Below, piece after piece: positions 8,720 to 17,647 of a stretch of 64,000 nt of DNA. The first letter of the stretch is position 1. Every line of letters begins with the position of its first letter. The translations under genes were made by a program, and so were the position numbers. The notes below the pieces were generated by a model. It worked only from the letters and a program-made list of their open reading frames with translations, was not told the DNA's origin and did no database searches. The DNA is from Bacteroidetes bacterium HLUCCA01 (GTDB taxonomy: Bacteria; Bacteroidota; Rhodothermia; Balneolales; HLUCCA01), in contig LIHN01000021.1 of assembly GCA_001314545.1 (NCBI GenBank), forward strand, positions 186,001-250,000. Direction: 5' to 3'.

Positions 8720-11700
8720 ACGACCTCCACGAGGGCTACAATACGTTCGCTCATCCGGGTACTTATTTGGGATGCTTTCAATAACGCCATTTTGTCATCC
8801 AGCTCTTTTTGGAGCTTGTCGATTTCAGCGCGTAGAATGGTCTCGATACCTGCTTTTTGCATGATGCGCTTATCCCGTACCTCCATTTGCCAGTCATAGA
8901 ACTCCTCGAATTGACGAGCGTACCGCCCACGTGCGGATTCCAATCGGATACGTTCCTCCTGTTCGACTTCTTTGCGTTTCTTTTCCAGAGCCAAGGCTGA
9001 TGCGTAACGTAGCGCATCGGCAGCTTCAGGCGGTATAGGCATGGGGTCACTCAATGAGGGCTTGCTCGTTTGGCAGTGCTTGAATAGCATTTCAGCATCT
9101 TCATCCGATAGGATGATGGGTTCGTCACTATTAAGGTCAGAGACGAAGGGGATGAGTAGCTGCTGGGTACGCCGTTGACCTAACCACTGTTTTTCTATTT
9201 CCAGCTCGTTTAATGCGAGGAGGTAAAGTCCATGATTAAGGGTGAAATCCTGTATGCCGTCTCGTTCGATCTTGAAATTGAAGGCGTTGTATAAATTTAT
9301 TTCTTTGTCTTTGAACACCTGCGTGGCCGCGTATACCAGTGGATGGTAAGGACTCACATAATGCAGGGTACGGTTATGAAAGGCTTTTTCACTGTCAAAG
9401 CACAGGTGTAGTTGTTTTTGCCTGTGTAGTTCTATGAGAAAATCGTGCAGCATGAGTTGAAGCTGCTGTTTTAAACGCGTTGGGGCAGAACGGGTGACAT
9501 CTTTAAGGTAGTATTCCAGTCGTTCAACGACATGTTTGTCCAACTGTAATATCATTTCGCTGTCGGAACGATGAACAATGTTTATCTGGGTAAATTCATG
9601 CCTGATGAGTCCCTCAACATAGTTTACCAGATTGGATGGGGTTACATATCGTTCGTTCTGAACTATTTTGTTGATTTCGTCCCGGAAGTAATGGTCTTGC
9701 ACCATCGCATCGGTCAATTCAGTCTCAAGTACTTTTATATTCTCCCGCTGATTGACTAATGCCGCTGCGTGTTGGTCGAGCTGGTCTTTAATCTGCTGTG
9801 GGGTCAGTTTTTGGCTGTATAGTTTTCTTTCCAGCGCTTCAATTTCTTCAAAGGGATTAGACTCACCTTCGTCAGACAGAATGGCTTCCAGTACGCCTAT
9901 GCTTTCCTCGAAAATGCGGATTTTCATCAGAAGCCGGTCGTATACCTCTTCCTCAATGGACCCGTGAACTACCATGTTGTAGATATGGATGATGTCCGAT
10001 TCCTGACCGATACGGTCGATTCTACCGATGCGCTGTTCCAAGACCATGGGGTTCCAGGGCAAGTCGTAGTTTACCATGGCATCGCAGAATTGTAAATCGA
10101 TGCCCTCGGTACCTACGCGGGAGGCCAGTAACACGCGGGTTTCAGCATCATGCTGAAACTGACTGAGCAGAGCGGAGCGCTCTTTGGGGTTGTCACCGGT
10201 AATGACGGCTGTTTTGAGGCCTTGGTCTTGCAGGCGATGAGCGAGGTAGTACAGCGTTTCCTTGAACTCGGCAAAGACGATAATCTTGTTCTGCTTCTTT
10301 ACGACCACCTCTTGGATGATTTTATTGAATTCATCGAATTTGCTATCTGTTTGGGGCCAGCCTTTCCCTCGTTTTTTCAGATAAGCTGGCAAACAGCTGG
10401 CCATAGTTCGGGATAGCGTAAGTATAGGTAATGTACGGCTATGGTGGTTTTTATCGTCGGCAGCTACTGCGTTATATTCCATATACAATGCATGCTCTTC
10501 CCGTTGCATTGTGGCGGCTTCTTCCGGAGTGATTCGTACCAACGCCTTGTATGGGTTTCGTATTGCTGAAACCCCTTCAACGTCTTTCTTTTTAGTACGA
10601 CTGAACAGGTAGTTGATGGAGTTCAATTCGGCCAAATCTCTCTGAATAAGAACCCTGTTTTTAATGGAACTATCGCCGGATTGCATACGACTAATGACAC
10701 GATTAAACAATGGATCATCTTTGAGTAAATCGCTCAGTAAAGCAGTTTCAGGTCGTGAATAGTCACCGTAGGAGAACTTCTTTGTTACGGTTGAGTCAAG
10801 AAGTTCTTCCAGTACATCACGGGCATTGGCTCCCCTGCTTAGTTCGTTCTGGGCCCGTATAAACGGTCTGTTAATACTGACGTCATTCTCAAAATTTTCA
10901 CTATTGAAATACCGGACGGGATCGAGGAGTTTTAATAAATTGAACAAGTCGTCAATCTTGTTATTTATAGGAGTAGCCGAAAGGAACACTACATGACTGG
11001 CGTTGGTGATGAGCGGCTCAATAGCTTTGTATCGCTTGGTTTCCCGATTTCGTATCGCCTGAACCTCATCACAAATGATCAGATCAAATTGTGTATTCAG
11101 TTCATTCGTGAATTTTCGAAGATTTTTATTTGCAGAAAATTTGTCATAGTTAATTACCCCGAAGAATTCATCCGGGGGCATCTGTAGCGAGAAAGTTTTA
11201 ATTAGCTGCTTTGCATCAAACTCCTGAAATGGAAATCCGAATTTTTCCTGCATTTCCTGTTCCCACTTCGGGATAAGGGTCTTTGTGCAAATAACCAGCA
11301 CTTTTGATATGAGCCCTCTGGCATAGAGTTCAAGCAGAATATGACCAGCCTCGATGGTTTTTCCGAGCCCAACCTCATCGGCAATGAGCAGTCTTTTTTG
11401 CTGGTAGTTGAGCAACTTTACCAGGGGAATAAACTGGTGGGGTTTGAATAGCGTTTTTGAGGCTTTCAGGCTGGAGATGGTATTATCAACGGTGTTCTGG
11501 ATCTTGTGGTAGATCGTGTTCAGTACAAAATCGTTGTAGCTGTAGAAACTGGAATTCCCGAGGTTTGCCCATGGATCCGTTTCTTCTTGCTGGAAAGTGA
11601 GTTCATCAGCGCGAAGCATACTTGTGCCGGTACGACCTGCTGTGTAGGTAATTCTGACCATTTGGCTGGATCCATCCCCGCCGAGAACTCCATCTATGAT

Positions 11701-11754
11701 GCCTTTATTCTGTGGATTAGCTATCTCTTGAACGCGGTCGTTAACCTTGAACAT
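8716..11754 (-). CDS. SNF2-family (RapA-like) helicase/translocase linked to BREX
   Basis: This 1012-residue SF2 protein starts with a small beta-rich region (residues 1-55) like the N-terminal tandem SH3-like part of RapA-type translocases. Motif I is ADEVGLGKTIEAG (about residue 125), motif II is IICDEVQAIRN (DEVQ rather than DEAH, about residue 230), motif III is FLSATPINNK (about 258), and motifs V-VI are GTEGIDLQFCDAM and QRIGRIDRIGQ (about 558-590). The C-terminal 120 residues are predicted coiled coil. Such enzymes move along DNA or remodel protein-DNA complexes. It heads the defence module, about 200 bp after terS, and overlaps the Hsp70-like gene. DISARM and Dpd systems also use SNF2 helicases, but no other genes of those systems are visible here. 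Confidence 0.88.
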   Translation of the reverse strand: MFKVNDRVQEIANPQNKGIIDGVLGGDGSSQMVRITYTAGRTGTSMLRADELTFQQEETDPWANLGNSSFYSYNDFVLNTIYHKIQNTVDNTISSLKASKTLFKPHQFIPLVKLLNYQQKRLLIADEVGLGKTIEAGHILLELYARGLISKVLVICTKTLIPKWEQEMQEKFGFPFQEFDAKQLIKTFSLQMPPDEFFGVINYDKFSANKNLRKFTNELNTQFDLIICDEVQAIRNRETKRYKAIEPLITNASHVVFLSATPINNKIDDLFNLLKLLDPVRYFNSENFENDVSINRPFIRAQNELSRGANARDVLEELLDSTVTKKFSYGDYSRPETALLSDLLKDDPLFNRVISRMQSGDSSIKNRVLIQRDLAELNSINYLFSRTKKKDVEGVSAIRNPYKALVRITPEEAATMQREEHALYMEYNAVAADDKNHHSRTLPILTLSRTMASCLPAYLKKRGKGWPQTDSKFDEFNKIIQEVVVKKQNKIIVFAEFKETLYYLAHRLQDQGLKTAVITGDNPKERSALLSQFQHDAETRVLLASRVGTEGIDLQFCDAMVNYDLPWNPMVLEQRIGRIDRIGQESDIIHIYNMVVHGSIEEEVYDRLLMKIRIFEESIGVLEAILSDEGESNPFEEIEALERKLYSQKLTPQQIKDQLDQHAAALVNQRENIKVLETELTDAMVQDHYFRDEINKIVQNERYVTPSNLVNYVEGLIRHEFTQINIVHRSDSEMILQLDKHVVERLEYYLKDVTRSAPTRLKQQLQLMLHDFLIELHRQKQLHLCFDSEKAFHNRTLHYVSPYHPLVYAATQVFKDKEINLYNAFNFKIERDGIQDFTLNHGLYLLALNELEIEKQWLGQRRTQQLLIPFVSDLNSDEPIILSDEDAEMLFKHCQTSKPSLSDPMPIPPEAADALRYASALALEKKRKEVEQEERIRLESARGRYARQFEEFYDWQMEVRDKRIMQKAGIETILRAEIDKLQKELDDKMALLKASQISTRMSERIVALVEVV

Positions 11755-11954
11755 CTCGGTACTTTTATGTGGGTGCAGCTTAGTGGAATGCTCTTGATGA
11801 ATGAGACAGTCCAGGTGCTAATGACATATAGTGACTGCAGGGTATTACCTGATCACATAGGATGGAGAGCCAATGCAGTCCTTGGCAATCTCGGAAAACA
11901 ATACGAAGCTTGCAAGGACAAAAAACTTAACCTAATTCGAATTCATAGCGTTGA

Positions 11955-12515
11955 TCATTCTTTATACTTGGCAAATTTGGACCCTGATGTACTTGAAGCT
12001 ATTTTACGTGCAATAGCTTCGTTGACACGGTCGAGATGGTAGGAAAGACTATTCCCAAGATCTTCTTTGTGATTCGCGTCGTACTTTCCATGGAATTTCA
12101 GCATCCTATCCAACGCTTTTAGGGCATCATGAAGCTCAATCTCCACCTCCTGAATTACTACTCCGTCCGGCGTTGTTCGGGTCCGTTGCCGGAGTTTTTT
12201 TATGGTATGCAGCTTCGTGAGAGCTTCATCGGAAGTAATATCGATGGTAAAGTTACCCTTCGTATCGAATTTCAGAAATGGCTGTAGTGAAGCTCTGGCA
12301 ATATCTGAGAGTCGCGCAGTAGCCTCTTCAGACTGCATCGACATTTCATCAAGGCGTTTATTGATGGCGTCTCGAATGGTTCTTTTCTGCAGAAGCTCGT
12401 GAGCGGTAACCTTTGCTCGTTTTTTGGTGTAACCAGACCTTTCAGCGGCCTTTGCCCCACAAAAGTCTACCGTGTATTCCTGGATGAATTGCTTTTCTTT
12501 TGGCGTCATAGACAA
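11955..12515 (-). CDS. Phage-type terminase small subunit
   Basis: The 186-residue protein opens with MTPKEKQFIQEYTVDFCGAKAAERSGY, the helix-turn-helix pattern of the Terminase_2 small-subunit family (KQ-F--EY--D-NA--AA-RAGYS). A middle region of charged helices follows, with the family's RLSDIARASLQPFLKF stretch near residue 68. Small terminases recognise the pac or cos site and deliver DNA to the large subunit. No large subunit is found beside it; the next gene is the SNF2 helicase. Lone TerS genes are typical of PICI satellites, which use them to redirect a helper phage's packaging machine. The last residues (SGSKFAKYKE) are basic. Confidence 0.85.
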   Translation of the reverse strand: MSMTPKEKQFIQEYTVDFCGAKAAERSGYTKKRAKVTAHELLQKRTIRDAINKRLDEMSMQSEEATARLSDIARASLQPFLKFDTKGNFTIDITSDEALTKLHTIKKLRQRTRTTPDGVVIQEVEIELHDALKALDRMLKFHGKYDANHKEDLGNSLSYHLDRVNEAIARKIASSTSGSKFAKYKE

Positions 12516-12609
12516 ATCCGTTATATGGTTATGCAGCTCTGCAAATCAATGCAAAAGTTACGTTTCGTTACGGTAATTCAATTATTGTGGATTCTCGTAT
12601 GGTCAATAC

Positions 12610-12939
12610 TCATAAGTCTATTGTGGCATCATGAGGTATCAATGTATCGAGCGTCTTATTGTATTCTGTATCAGTCATCACATTTAAACCCATGAGTAGC
12701 TCGAAATGGATTAGTACTGGTATGATACATGTCGACTCTTTTTGCGGGTGTCTGCCTTTAAACCATAGCGCAAGATTTGAGAGTTTGTCAATATCACGAT
12801 AAATTATCCAACTCAGATACAGTCGTTCCCATAAATGGTTAGCTAATAATTTATCTCCGCTTTTCTTCCCCAAACCCTTTATAATTGCAGGTCTTTTGTA
12901 GTTTGTAACTACTGCTAATTTTTGTTCAATGTTTTCCAT
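12610..12939 (-). CDS. Hypothetical protein, 109 residues
   Basis: I do not recognise this protein. It starts MENIEQKLAVVTNYKRPAIIKGLGKKSG, has a hydrophobic middle (LYLSWIIYRDIDKLSNLALWF) that looks like an amphipathic helical core rather than a membrane span, and ends acidic. It lies 29 nt after the DnaB-like gene and 94 nt before terS, on the same strand and with similar low G+C, so it belongs to the replication/packaging block. Small genes at this place in satellites are often packaging or capsid-size modulators, but nothing in the sequence shows that. Confidence 0.6.
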   Translation of the reverse strand: MENIEQKLAVVTNYKRPAIIKGLGKKSGDKLLANHLWERLYLSWIIYRDIDKLSNLALWFKGRHPQKESTCIIPVLIHFELLMGLNVMTDTEYNKTLDTLIPHDATIDL

Positions 12940-12968
12940 TCTTCGACTATAGTTTTTAGGTTCAGGTT

Positions 12969-14249
12969 CTAATTCGCAATTACGAGTCCCATGTCCTTGT
13001 GAATCATGTGGAGCCGTCTGTGTTGAAGTTCACCATCTCTGACCTTTTGCTGCTTGATGTATACTGACCTTTTGTCAATTCGATTGCCATTCCAGTCCAG
13101 CGCGGCATCGTTCCCAGTATCGATCAAATCTGCTATTACAAATGGTCGAAAAACAGATGTCATTAAGTGTGCATCCTGCTTTATCTGTTGGCTTTGCCTC
13201 ACGTCATTCAATCTTGGTTCCAGTTGCCAACCTTTTCTCAATCTGGTGTCAATGGTAACCTGTGATAGAAGGTGTCCGACTATCTGCAGCTCTTCCATAA
13301 GTTTGGTTAGTTCTTTGCTTACGTACTCGGTAACCTCATGCCGCAACTTCTGATTCTTTGACTCGACATTTTGTATGTAGTCAATCACCACATAGTCTAT
13401 TTCATGCTTTCGCTTTAAAACACGTATTTCACGCTTTATGTCTTCTATCTCTCGATTTCTGGATGTTATATAAAAGTTTAGAAGTAATCCCGAATCTACC
13501 ATTTCAATTCGTTCAAGTGTTTTTCTTGGACTATCTTCAAGTTGAAACCACGCTACTCGGTAGCCCTGCTTAAGCAGCTGTATTGCTTTGAACATGGCGT
13601 AAGTTGTTTTGCCATGGGAGCTATCAGCTATCGTGATTTCTACTTGCCCTCGGTATAATCCACAATCGCGATATATTCCCTCGTCAAGCCTTGGTATACC
13701 AAGAAGAAGTTTTGGTGATAGTGGGGCACTTCTTAGTCGCTTCAACATTAAATCACCTCTTTCAGCCACGTGATGTGTGGAGCTACTATTGATAGAAGAT
13801 ATCATTGTCGCTAAAGCATCAACCGCATCGTAACCGTCCATCTCTCGGGCTTTTACGGACAGTTCCGCTGTTTTGTAGACTACCTCTCTTCTCAGATATT
13901 GCCCTTGTAATTGATACAAACTTTGTTCTACTATACCATCGTGTATGCCCAAGGTTAGAGATTTCTCGAGGTAAGCTGATCCACCAACTGAATCCAACGT
14001 TTCGTCTTCTCTCAAGTTGGCAACTACCAAAGTCATGTCACAGTTTTTATTCGTATCCCAGGCGCGACGAATAGCTTTATATAGAGCTTTATTTCTTGTA
14101 TCGAAAAAGTGATTCTCCCCGGTCGATATCATCACTAATTCTGCAACCGAATCGGATAACATACACCCCATTAGAACATAGAACTCGAGCTCTTCGTTAA
14201 ACGGAGGCACAAGGTCACTATGGACGGAATTACCAAGAGCCTTCATCAA
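12969..14249 (-). CDS. DnaB-type replicative helicase of the element
   Basis: The 426-residue protein has the DnaB N-terminal domain (residues 15-120, with EFYVLMGCMLSDSVAELV and HFFDTRNKALYKAI) and a RecA-like C-terminal domain. The P-loop near residue 207 reads IADSSHGKTTYAMF, slightly off the usual G-x4-GKT because the first glycine is alanine. Walker B is YVVIDYIQNV near residue 290. Motif-rich stretches follow, with LSQVTIDTRLRKGWQLEPRL and a DVRQSQQIKQDAH segment matching the DnaB consensus S--I-Q-AD. It would unwind DNA at the element's replication origin. It overlaps the upstream replication-protein gene by 20 nt. Confidence 0.87.
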   Translation of the reverse strand: MMKALGNSVHSDLVPPFNEELEFYVLMGCMLSDSVAELVMISTGENHFFDTRNKALYKAIRRAWDTNKNCDMTLVVANLREDETLDSVGGSAYLEKSLTLGIHDGIVEQSLYQLQGQYLRREVVYKTAELSVKAREMDGYDAVDALATMISSINSSSTHHVAERGDLMLKRLRSAPLSPKLLLGIPRLDEGIYRDCGLYRGQVEITIADSSHGKTTYAMFKAIQLLKQGYRVAWFQLEDSPRKTLERIEMVDSGLLLNFYITSRNREIEDIKREIRVLKRKHEIDYVVIDYIQNVESKNQKLRHEVTEYVSKELTKLMEELQIVGHLLSQVTIDTRLRKGWQLEPRLNDVRQSQQIKQDAHLMTSVFRPFVIADLIDTGNDAALDWNGNRIDKRSVYIKQQKVRDGELQHRRLHMIHKDMGLVIAN

Positions 14250-14970
14250 TTACTCCTCCCTTCTTTTTCCCCTCGGTACTTAACTTGAGAATCCCTTGAT
14301 TGTAGCAATTGACATAGTCACTACGCCAGTTGCGAATATTCGTAAACTGTGCGTTCGGTCCTTTGCCCCTGAGAACAGTCCAAGATTTTGAGTCACGCAT
14401 GTAGAAGTAAGACTCCCCATAACCAGGCTCATGGCCGTGCATTTTAGCAACTTCTATGCACTGCTGTATGGTTGGTATGTGTAGCCCATCTGTGGATGTT
14501 GGAGCTTGCAGGATTGTCCCAGAGACTGTGTCTTCGGACTGTGTATGTATTACATTATTATCATTATTGTTAGTTGCCCTTTGACTGACCTCATACAGCC
14601 CATTTACAGCCGCTTCAAAGCTCTTTTGCTTGCCCTCTGCGGTATGCTCGCCTTGGTAAGTGTTGTAATTACAAACTGTTAATAGGGTGCCTTTACTTGC
14701 CCTTCCTTTTGCCTCTTCTTTACGCACTTCACCAGTTAACTCAAGTTTCTCGAGTGCTCGCCTAACTTGTTTGATTGATAGTGAGGTATCTTTGGCAAGG
14801 TGAGCAATAGAGGTGTAAAGTTGTCCCCTATCAATATGCAAGCCTCTCCATTTTTGTGGTTTATGGTTGCACGTAAGGAGTAGATGGATAAACAGTACCT
14901 TAACTGGTATGTCATCGTACCACTCCCATTCTATTATTGACCGTTGAAGCTTTATCCATCCAGTCATCAA
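14230..14970 (-). CDS. Phage/satellite replication protein with winged-helix N-terminus
   Basis: The 246-residue protein begins MTGWIKLQRSIIEWEWYDD, the common opening of phage replication-initiation proteins of the DnaD/helix-turn-helix type. A winged-helix segment follows (SIAHLAKDTSLSIKQVRRAL near residue 53, ending at GTLLTVCNYNTYQ). The middle is low in complexity, with an Asn-Asp run near residue 135, and the C-terminal part (QCIEVAKMHGHEPGYGESYF then NIRNWRSDYVN) resembles the C-terminal module seen in such initiators. It probably binds the element's origin and loads the DnaB-like helicase encoded by the overlapping next gene. The assignment is by pattern and context. Confidence 0.75.
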   Translation of the reverse strand: MMTGWIKLQRSIIEWEWYDDIPVKVLFIHLLLTCNHKPQKWRGLHIDRGQLYTSIAHLAKDTSLSIKQVRRALEKLELTGEVRKEEAKGRASKGTLLTVCNYNTYQGEHTAEGKQKSFEAAVNGLYEVSQRATNNNDNNVIHTQSEDTVSGTILQAPTSTDGLHIPTIQQCIEVAKMHGHEPGYGESYFYMRDSKSWTVLRGKGPNAQFTNIRNWRSDYVNCYNQGILKLSTEGKKKGGVIDEGSW

Positions 14971-15028
14971 AACCTCCTTGTACTTTGATTAAGTGGCTCA
15001 ATCTTGTGTGTCTTCCTTGATTGGCCGC

Positions 15029-15349
15029 TTACCTAATCGGTTTGATGTGACATTTTTCAAAAAACTCCATCATACCATCATAAGGGTAGAGGATTTTTTT
15101 TCCATGCTTCACAAATGGGATTTGCCTGGTATCACGAAGGTGTTGTAGCGATCCATCACTCCAACCGGTAAGTTCTTTAACCTCTTGTTTCGTAAAGTAT
15201 TCTTTCCGCGTAGCCTTGTGGATAAGTTCAGGAACGAGTTGCCGCATTGCCCGTTCAACAGCTTGTGATACAACTGAATCGAGTTCAGATTTTGTGGGAA
15301 TATAAGCTTGCATATCGAATAGCGTTAGTTTTGGATTCTGTTTTACCAA
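15029..15349 (-). CDS. Excisionase/AlpA-like helix-turn-helix protein
   Basis: The 106-residue protein carries a MerR/excisionase-type helix-turn-helix in its C-terminal half: YFTKQEVKELTGWSDGSLQHL, then a recognition-wing stretch IPFVKHGKKILYPYDGMMEF, the pattern of HTH_17 proteins. Such proteins act as excisionases or as activators of element excision (AlpA/Xis role), or as early regulators. It lies between the integrase block and the replication genes, the usual place for AlpA in satellites. About 60 residues of helical N-terminus precede the HTH, longer than a minimal Xis. An 80-bp A+T-rich stretch (15350-15441) separates it from the next gene upstream. Confidence 0.75.
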   Translation of the reverse strand: MVKQNPKLTLFDMQAYIPTKSELDSVVSQAVERAMRQLVPELIHKATRKEYFTKQEVKELTGWSDGSLQHLRDTRQIPFVKHGKKILYPYDGMMEFFEKCHIKPIR

Positions 15350-15441
15350 AACTTATACAGGGCTATGGCTTATTTCACCAAGTTCAAACTTTTATCATCT
15401 TAAAAGAACTTACCAATATGTAAAATAGTGCAAAATATATG

Positions 15442-16224
15442 TCAGCTGTTATTTTTTTCGTACTTACTTTCTTCAACGTCATACCATTTCATCCATGATT
15501 TGTATGTACTGTTCGCTGCCTCATTTTTCTTTATAGTCTCCATTTCCTTGAAATCTAAACTATTTAATACACTCTTTCTGAATAGAGCATCCTTCTTATC
15601 TGAAGTAATCCAACTCCTTTTGCCCTCCTCTTGTTTCTGTTTACCGTATTCGGTTAAGAAAACTTTTAGCAAGTCTGGCTTTCTACAAGTGTGTGAATCA
15701 ATGACGTTTTTAATGATTTCATTTATCCGCTTTTCACCAGGTGGTACCCCAGTAGCATTTTTCAGGACTTTTAGCTTTAATCTATATGCTGCTATAAAGT
15801 AGACTAATTTTTGATCAGTCAGATCATCCGGTAGCGCTGGCCAAATAAGATTGAATATTACCTTATGGTAATCATTTCCATAAACTCCCAAGTCTTTTAA
15901 TTTATCACTTCCAAAAAGACGGTCTTCTATAAGAGCGGCTGTAACTGATTCCACAGCAGTAACCGAAACGGAGCTTTTAATTCTCTTATTTGCGTATTCA
16001 AAGTTAACTTGGTTGGGGCTAAAGGACGCTTGGATGATATCTAAAACTGATTCAGCCCATTCCAGTATTTGATTAACAGCATCACTTTCTAATGTATTTA
16101 GAGCTTCAAGTTGGTATCTGGAATCTTGGAGAAAAATTTGGACAGGATAATCAGGTTTTACATTGCTAAGAAGGCTCCTTAAATCCTGTTCAAGTTTTTT
16201 GTCGTATAGTTCAGAAGATACCAT
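15442..16224 (-). CDS. Hypothetical protein, 260 residues
   Basis: I do not recognise this protein. It is mostly helical and charged, with no signal peptide, membrane span or known motif. The middle contains IFNLIWPALPDDLTDQKLVYFIAAYRLKL, and the C-terminus is very rich in lysine. It starts 2 nt after the integrase stop (16227), so it is co-transcribed with the integrase. Local G+C is about 37%, among the lowest in the window, in keeping with a mobile origin. Unknown genes next to an integrase are often element-specific regulators or cargo, but the sequence does not show a role. Confidence 0.65.
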   Translation of the reverse strand: MVSSELYDKKLEQDLRSLLSNVKPDYPVQIFLQDSRYQLEALNTLESDAVNQILEWAESVLDIIQASFSPNQVNFEYANKRIKSSVSVTAVESVTAALIEDRLFGSDKLKDLGVYGNDYHKVIFNLIWPALPDDLTDQKLVYFIAAYRLKLKVLKNATGVPPGEKRINEIIKNVIDSHTCRKPDLLKVFLTEYGKQKQEEGKRSWITSDKKDALFRKSVLNSLDFKEMETIKKNEAANSTYKSWMKWYDVEESKYEKNNS

Positions 16225-16226
16225 GA

Positions 16227-17486
16227 TTACAATCCGTTGTTGAATAACTTTTCCATTTCAGTATCGAGGCTTGTCTCATCGAAGCTCTTGAGGTACGCCT
16301 GCGTAATTGTGATATCGGCATGGCCCAACGCTTTGCTGATATTGTAAATATCCATACCTGAAGTACGTGCATAGTCTGCGAAGCTATGCCGGGCAACATG
16401 AAAGGATACGTTTTCTTCAATCCCTGCCAGCCCTGCCAGTATTTTTAGGTTCCTGTTTACGATTACATTCTTGCTGGATATCTGTGCCTTCAGAAATACT
16501 TCATCCGAGTAATCAAGCCCGGCATCAAGGATAGGAAACAGAAACTCTTCTTTGTCCGGGGTTACCGGTCTGTACTTGTCCAGTATGGTAAGGGCTGGTT
16601 TTAGTAGGTGGATATTCTTACCGGTGCCTGTTTTGCTCATGTTGTATTTCAATCGACCGTCTATAATATGCTTCCATTGAAGCCGTGCAATATCTCCAAA
16701 GCGGATACCGGCGTTGTAGAAACTAAACATGAAGGCATCCCGTGTAACATCAAGCCATGAACCAGGTGGTAAATCAAGAGTTTCAATCCCCTGGACCTGC
16801 TTATAGTATAGCCGGGCTTTGTCGGTGCGCTGCTTCTGTATAGGCTTGAATTTCAGGAATGGGTTCGTGTTGATCACGTCATCCAGAAGAGCTTGTTTAA
16901 AAATACGCTTCAGGTTCTTGAAGTGATTGTAAACCGTATTGGCTTTATTGCCGTGCTTCTTAACTTTTTCACCGTTCACGGTTATCATTCGGGGCTCCTG
17001 TAAGAAGTTCTGAAAGCCGTGCAATGTGTCGGCTGTAATTTCATCAAAAGGCACATACCCCTTACCCAAATAGCTGGTAAAGAATCGCAAAGTTACCTTA
17101 GTGTTTTTATAGGCTGATATCCGCTTGCTTTGAATCAGGGAATCGCAGAAGGCATTAGCGTACCCGAAAAAATCGAGGGCCGTACCGGATGCTGAAAGTG
17201 CACTTTTCACTTCCGTGATGCTTTTCTTTTCATCAGGCATATCCCAGACCGTTTCTTTTGCTGTCGCAAGGATATCATCAAGCCGGGCATTGATACTGCT
17301 GTGCCGGGGGTGGCTTTTGCGTACTGTTTGACTGGATTCATTCCATTGCTTTTCAGGTACTGAAACACCAGTTGAAACAATTCTGTACTTCCTGTCTTTT
17401 GTTATGCGCAAATAGACCGGCATTTCACCATTGCTTTTGCGTTTACGCTTAAGCAAGAAAAGCCTGAATGTGATACCATTGTACAT
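16227..17486 (-). CDS. int: Tyrosine recombinase (integrase) of the element
   Basis: This is a tyrosine recombinase of the Bacteroidota type, with an N-terminal arm-binding segment (MYNGITFRLFLLKRKRKSNG and PVYLRITKDRKYR), a SAM-like core-binding domain (about residues 95-190) and the catalytic domain. Catalytic residues are in place: Arg in NAGIRFGDIARLQW, Lys in YNMSKTGTGKNIHLL, the HVARHSFADYA box, and Tyr in LGHADITITQAYLKS. An upstream in-frame ATG at 17549 would add 21 residues, but these would be translated from two 11-bp direct repeats that look like protein-binding sites, so 17486 is preferred. It is the outermost gene of the element, beside the likely attachment site. Confidence 0.92.
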   Translation of the reverse strand: MYNGITFRLFLLKRKRKSNGEMPVYLRITKDRKYRIVSTGVSVPEKQWNESSQTVRKSHPRHSSINARLDDILATAKETVWDMPDEKKSITEVKSALSASGTALDFFGYANAFCDSLIQSKRISAYKNTKVTLRFFTSYLGKGYVPFDEITADTLHGFQNFLQEPRMITVNGEKVKKHGNKANTVYNHFKNLKRIFKQALLDDVINTNPFLKFKPIQKQRTDKARLYYKQVQGIETLDLPPGSWLDVTRDAFMFSFYNAGIRFGDIARLQWKHIIDGRLKYNMSKTGTGKNIHLLKPALTILDKYRPVTPDKEEFLFPILDAGLDYSDEVFLKAQISSKNVIVNRNLKILAGLAGIEENVSFHVARHSFADYARTSGMDIYNISKALGHADITITQAYLKSFDETSLDTEMEKLFNNGL

Positions 17487-17515
17487 GATTTTCAGTATAG
17501 ATTGCTGTTTCGGAA

Positions 17516-17538
17516 TAGGTACCAACGTAGGTACCAAC
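17516..17538. repeat. Two 11-bp direct repeats before int, candidate integrase arm sites
   Basis: TAGGTACCAAC occurs at 17516-17526 and again at 17528-17538, a 12-bp period, each around a palindromic GGTACC. Direct repeats of this size close to an integrase gene are typical arm-type or excisionase-binding sites; an operator for int is the alternative. Confidence 0.45.
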
Positions 17539-17564
17539 AAAATATACATTATCCTGTGTTAAGA

Positions 17565-17602
17565 TATGCTTATTTAAAACAACAATTGGCTTTATAAGCA
17601 TA
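17565..17602. repeat. 9-bp inverted repeat upstream of int
   Basis: TATGCTTAT (17565-17573) and ATAAGCATA (17594-17602) are perfect inverted copies 20 bp apart in an A+T-rich stretch between int and the probable attachment site. They may be core or regulatory binding sites. A related ATAAGATGCTTAG lies near 17631-17643. Confidence 0.4.
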
Positions 17603-17647
17603 ATAGCGTAGGGTTTTGGCATTTTTGACTATAAGATGCTTAGATTG

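Noticed and set aside
11506-12042. Plus-strand ORF of 178 codons over the helicase start and terS end
   Set aside because: It runs antisense to two well-supported genes and its product looks like back-translation noise.
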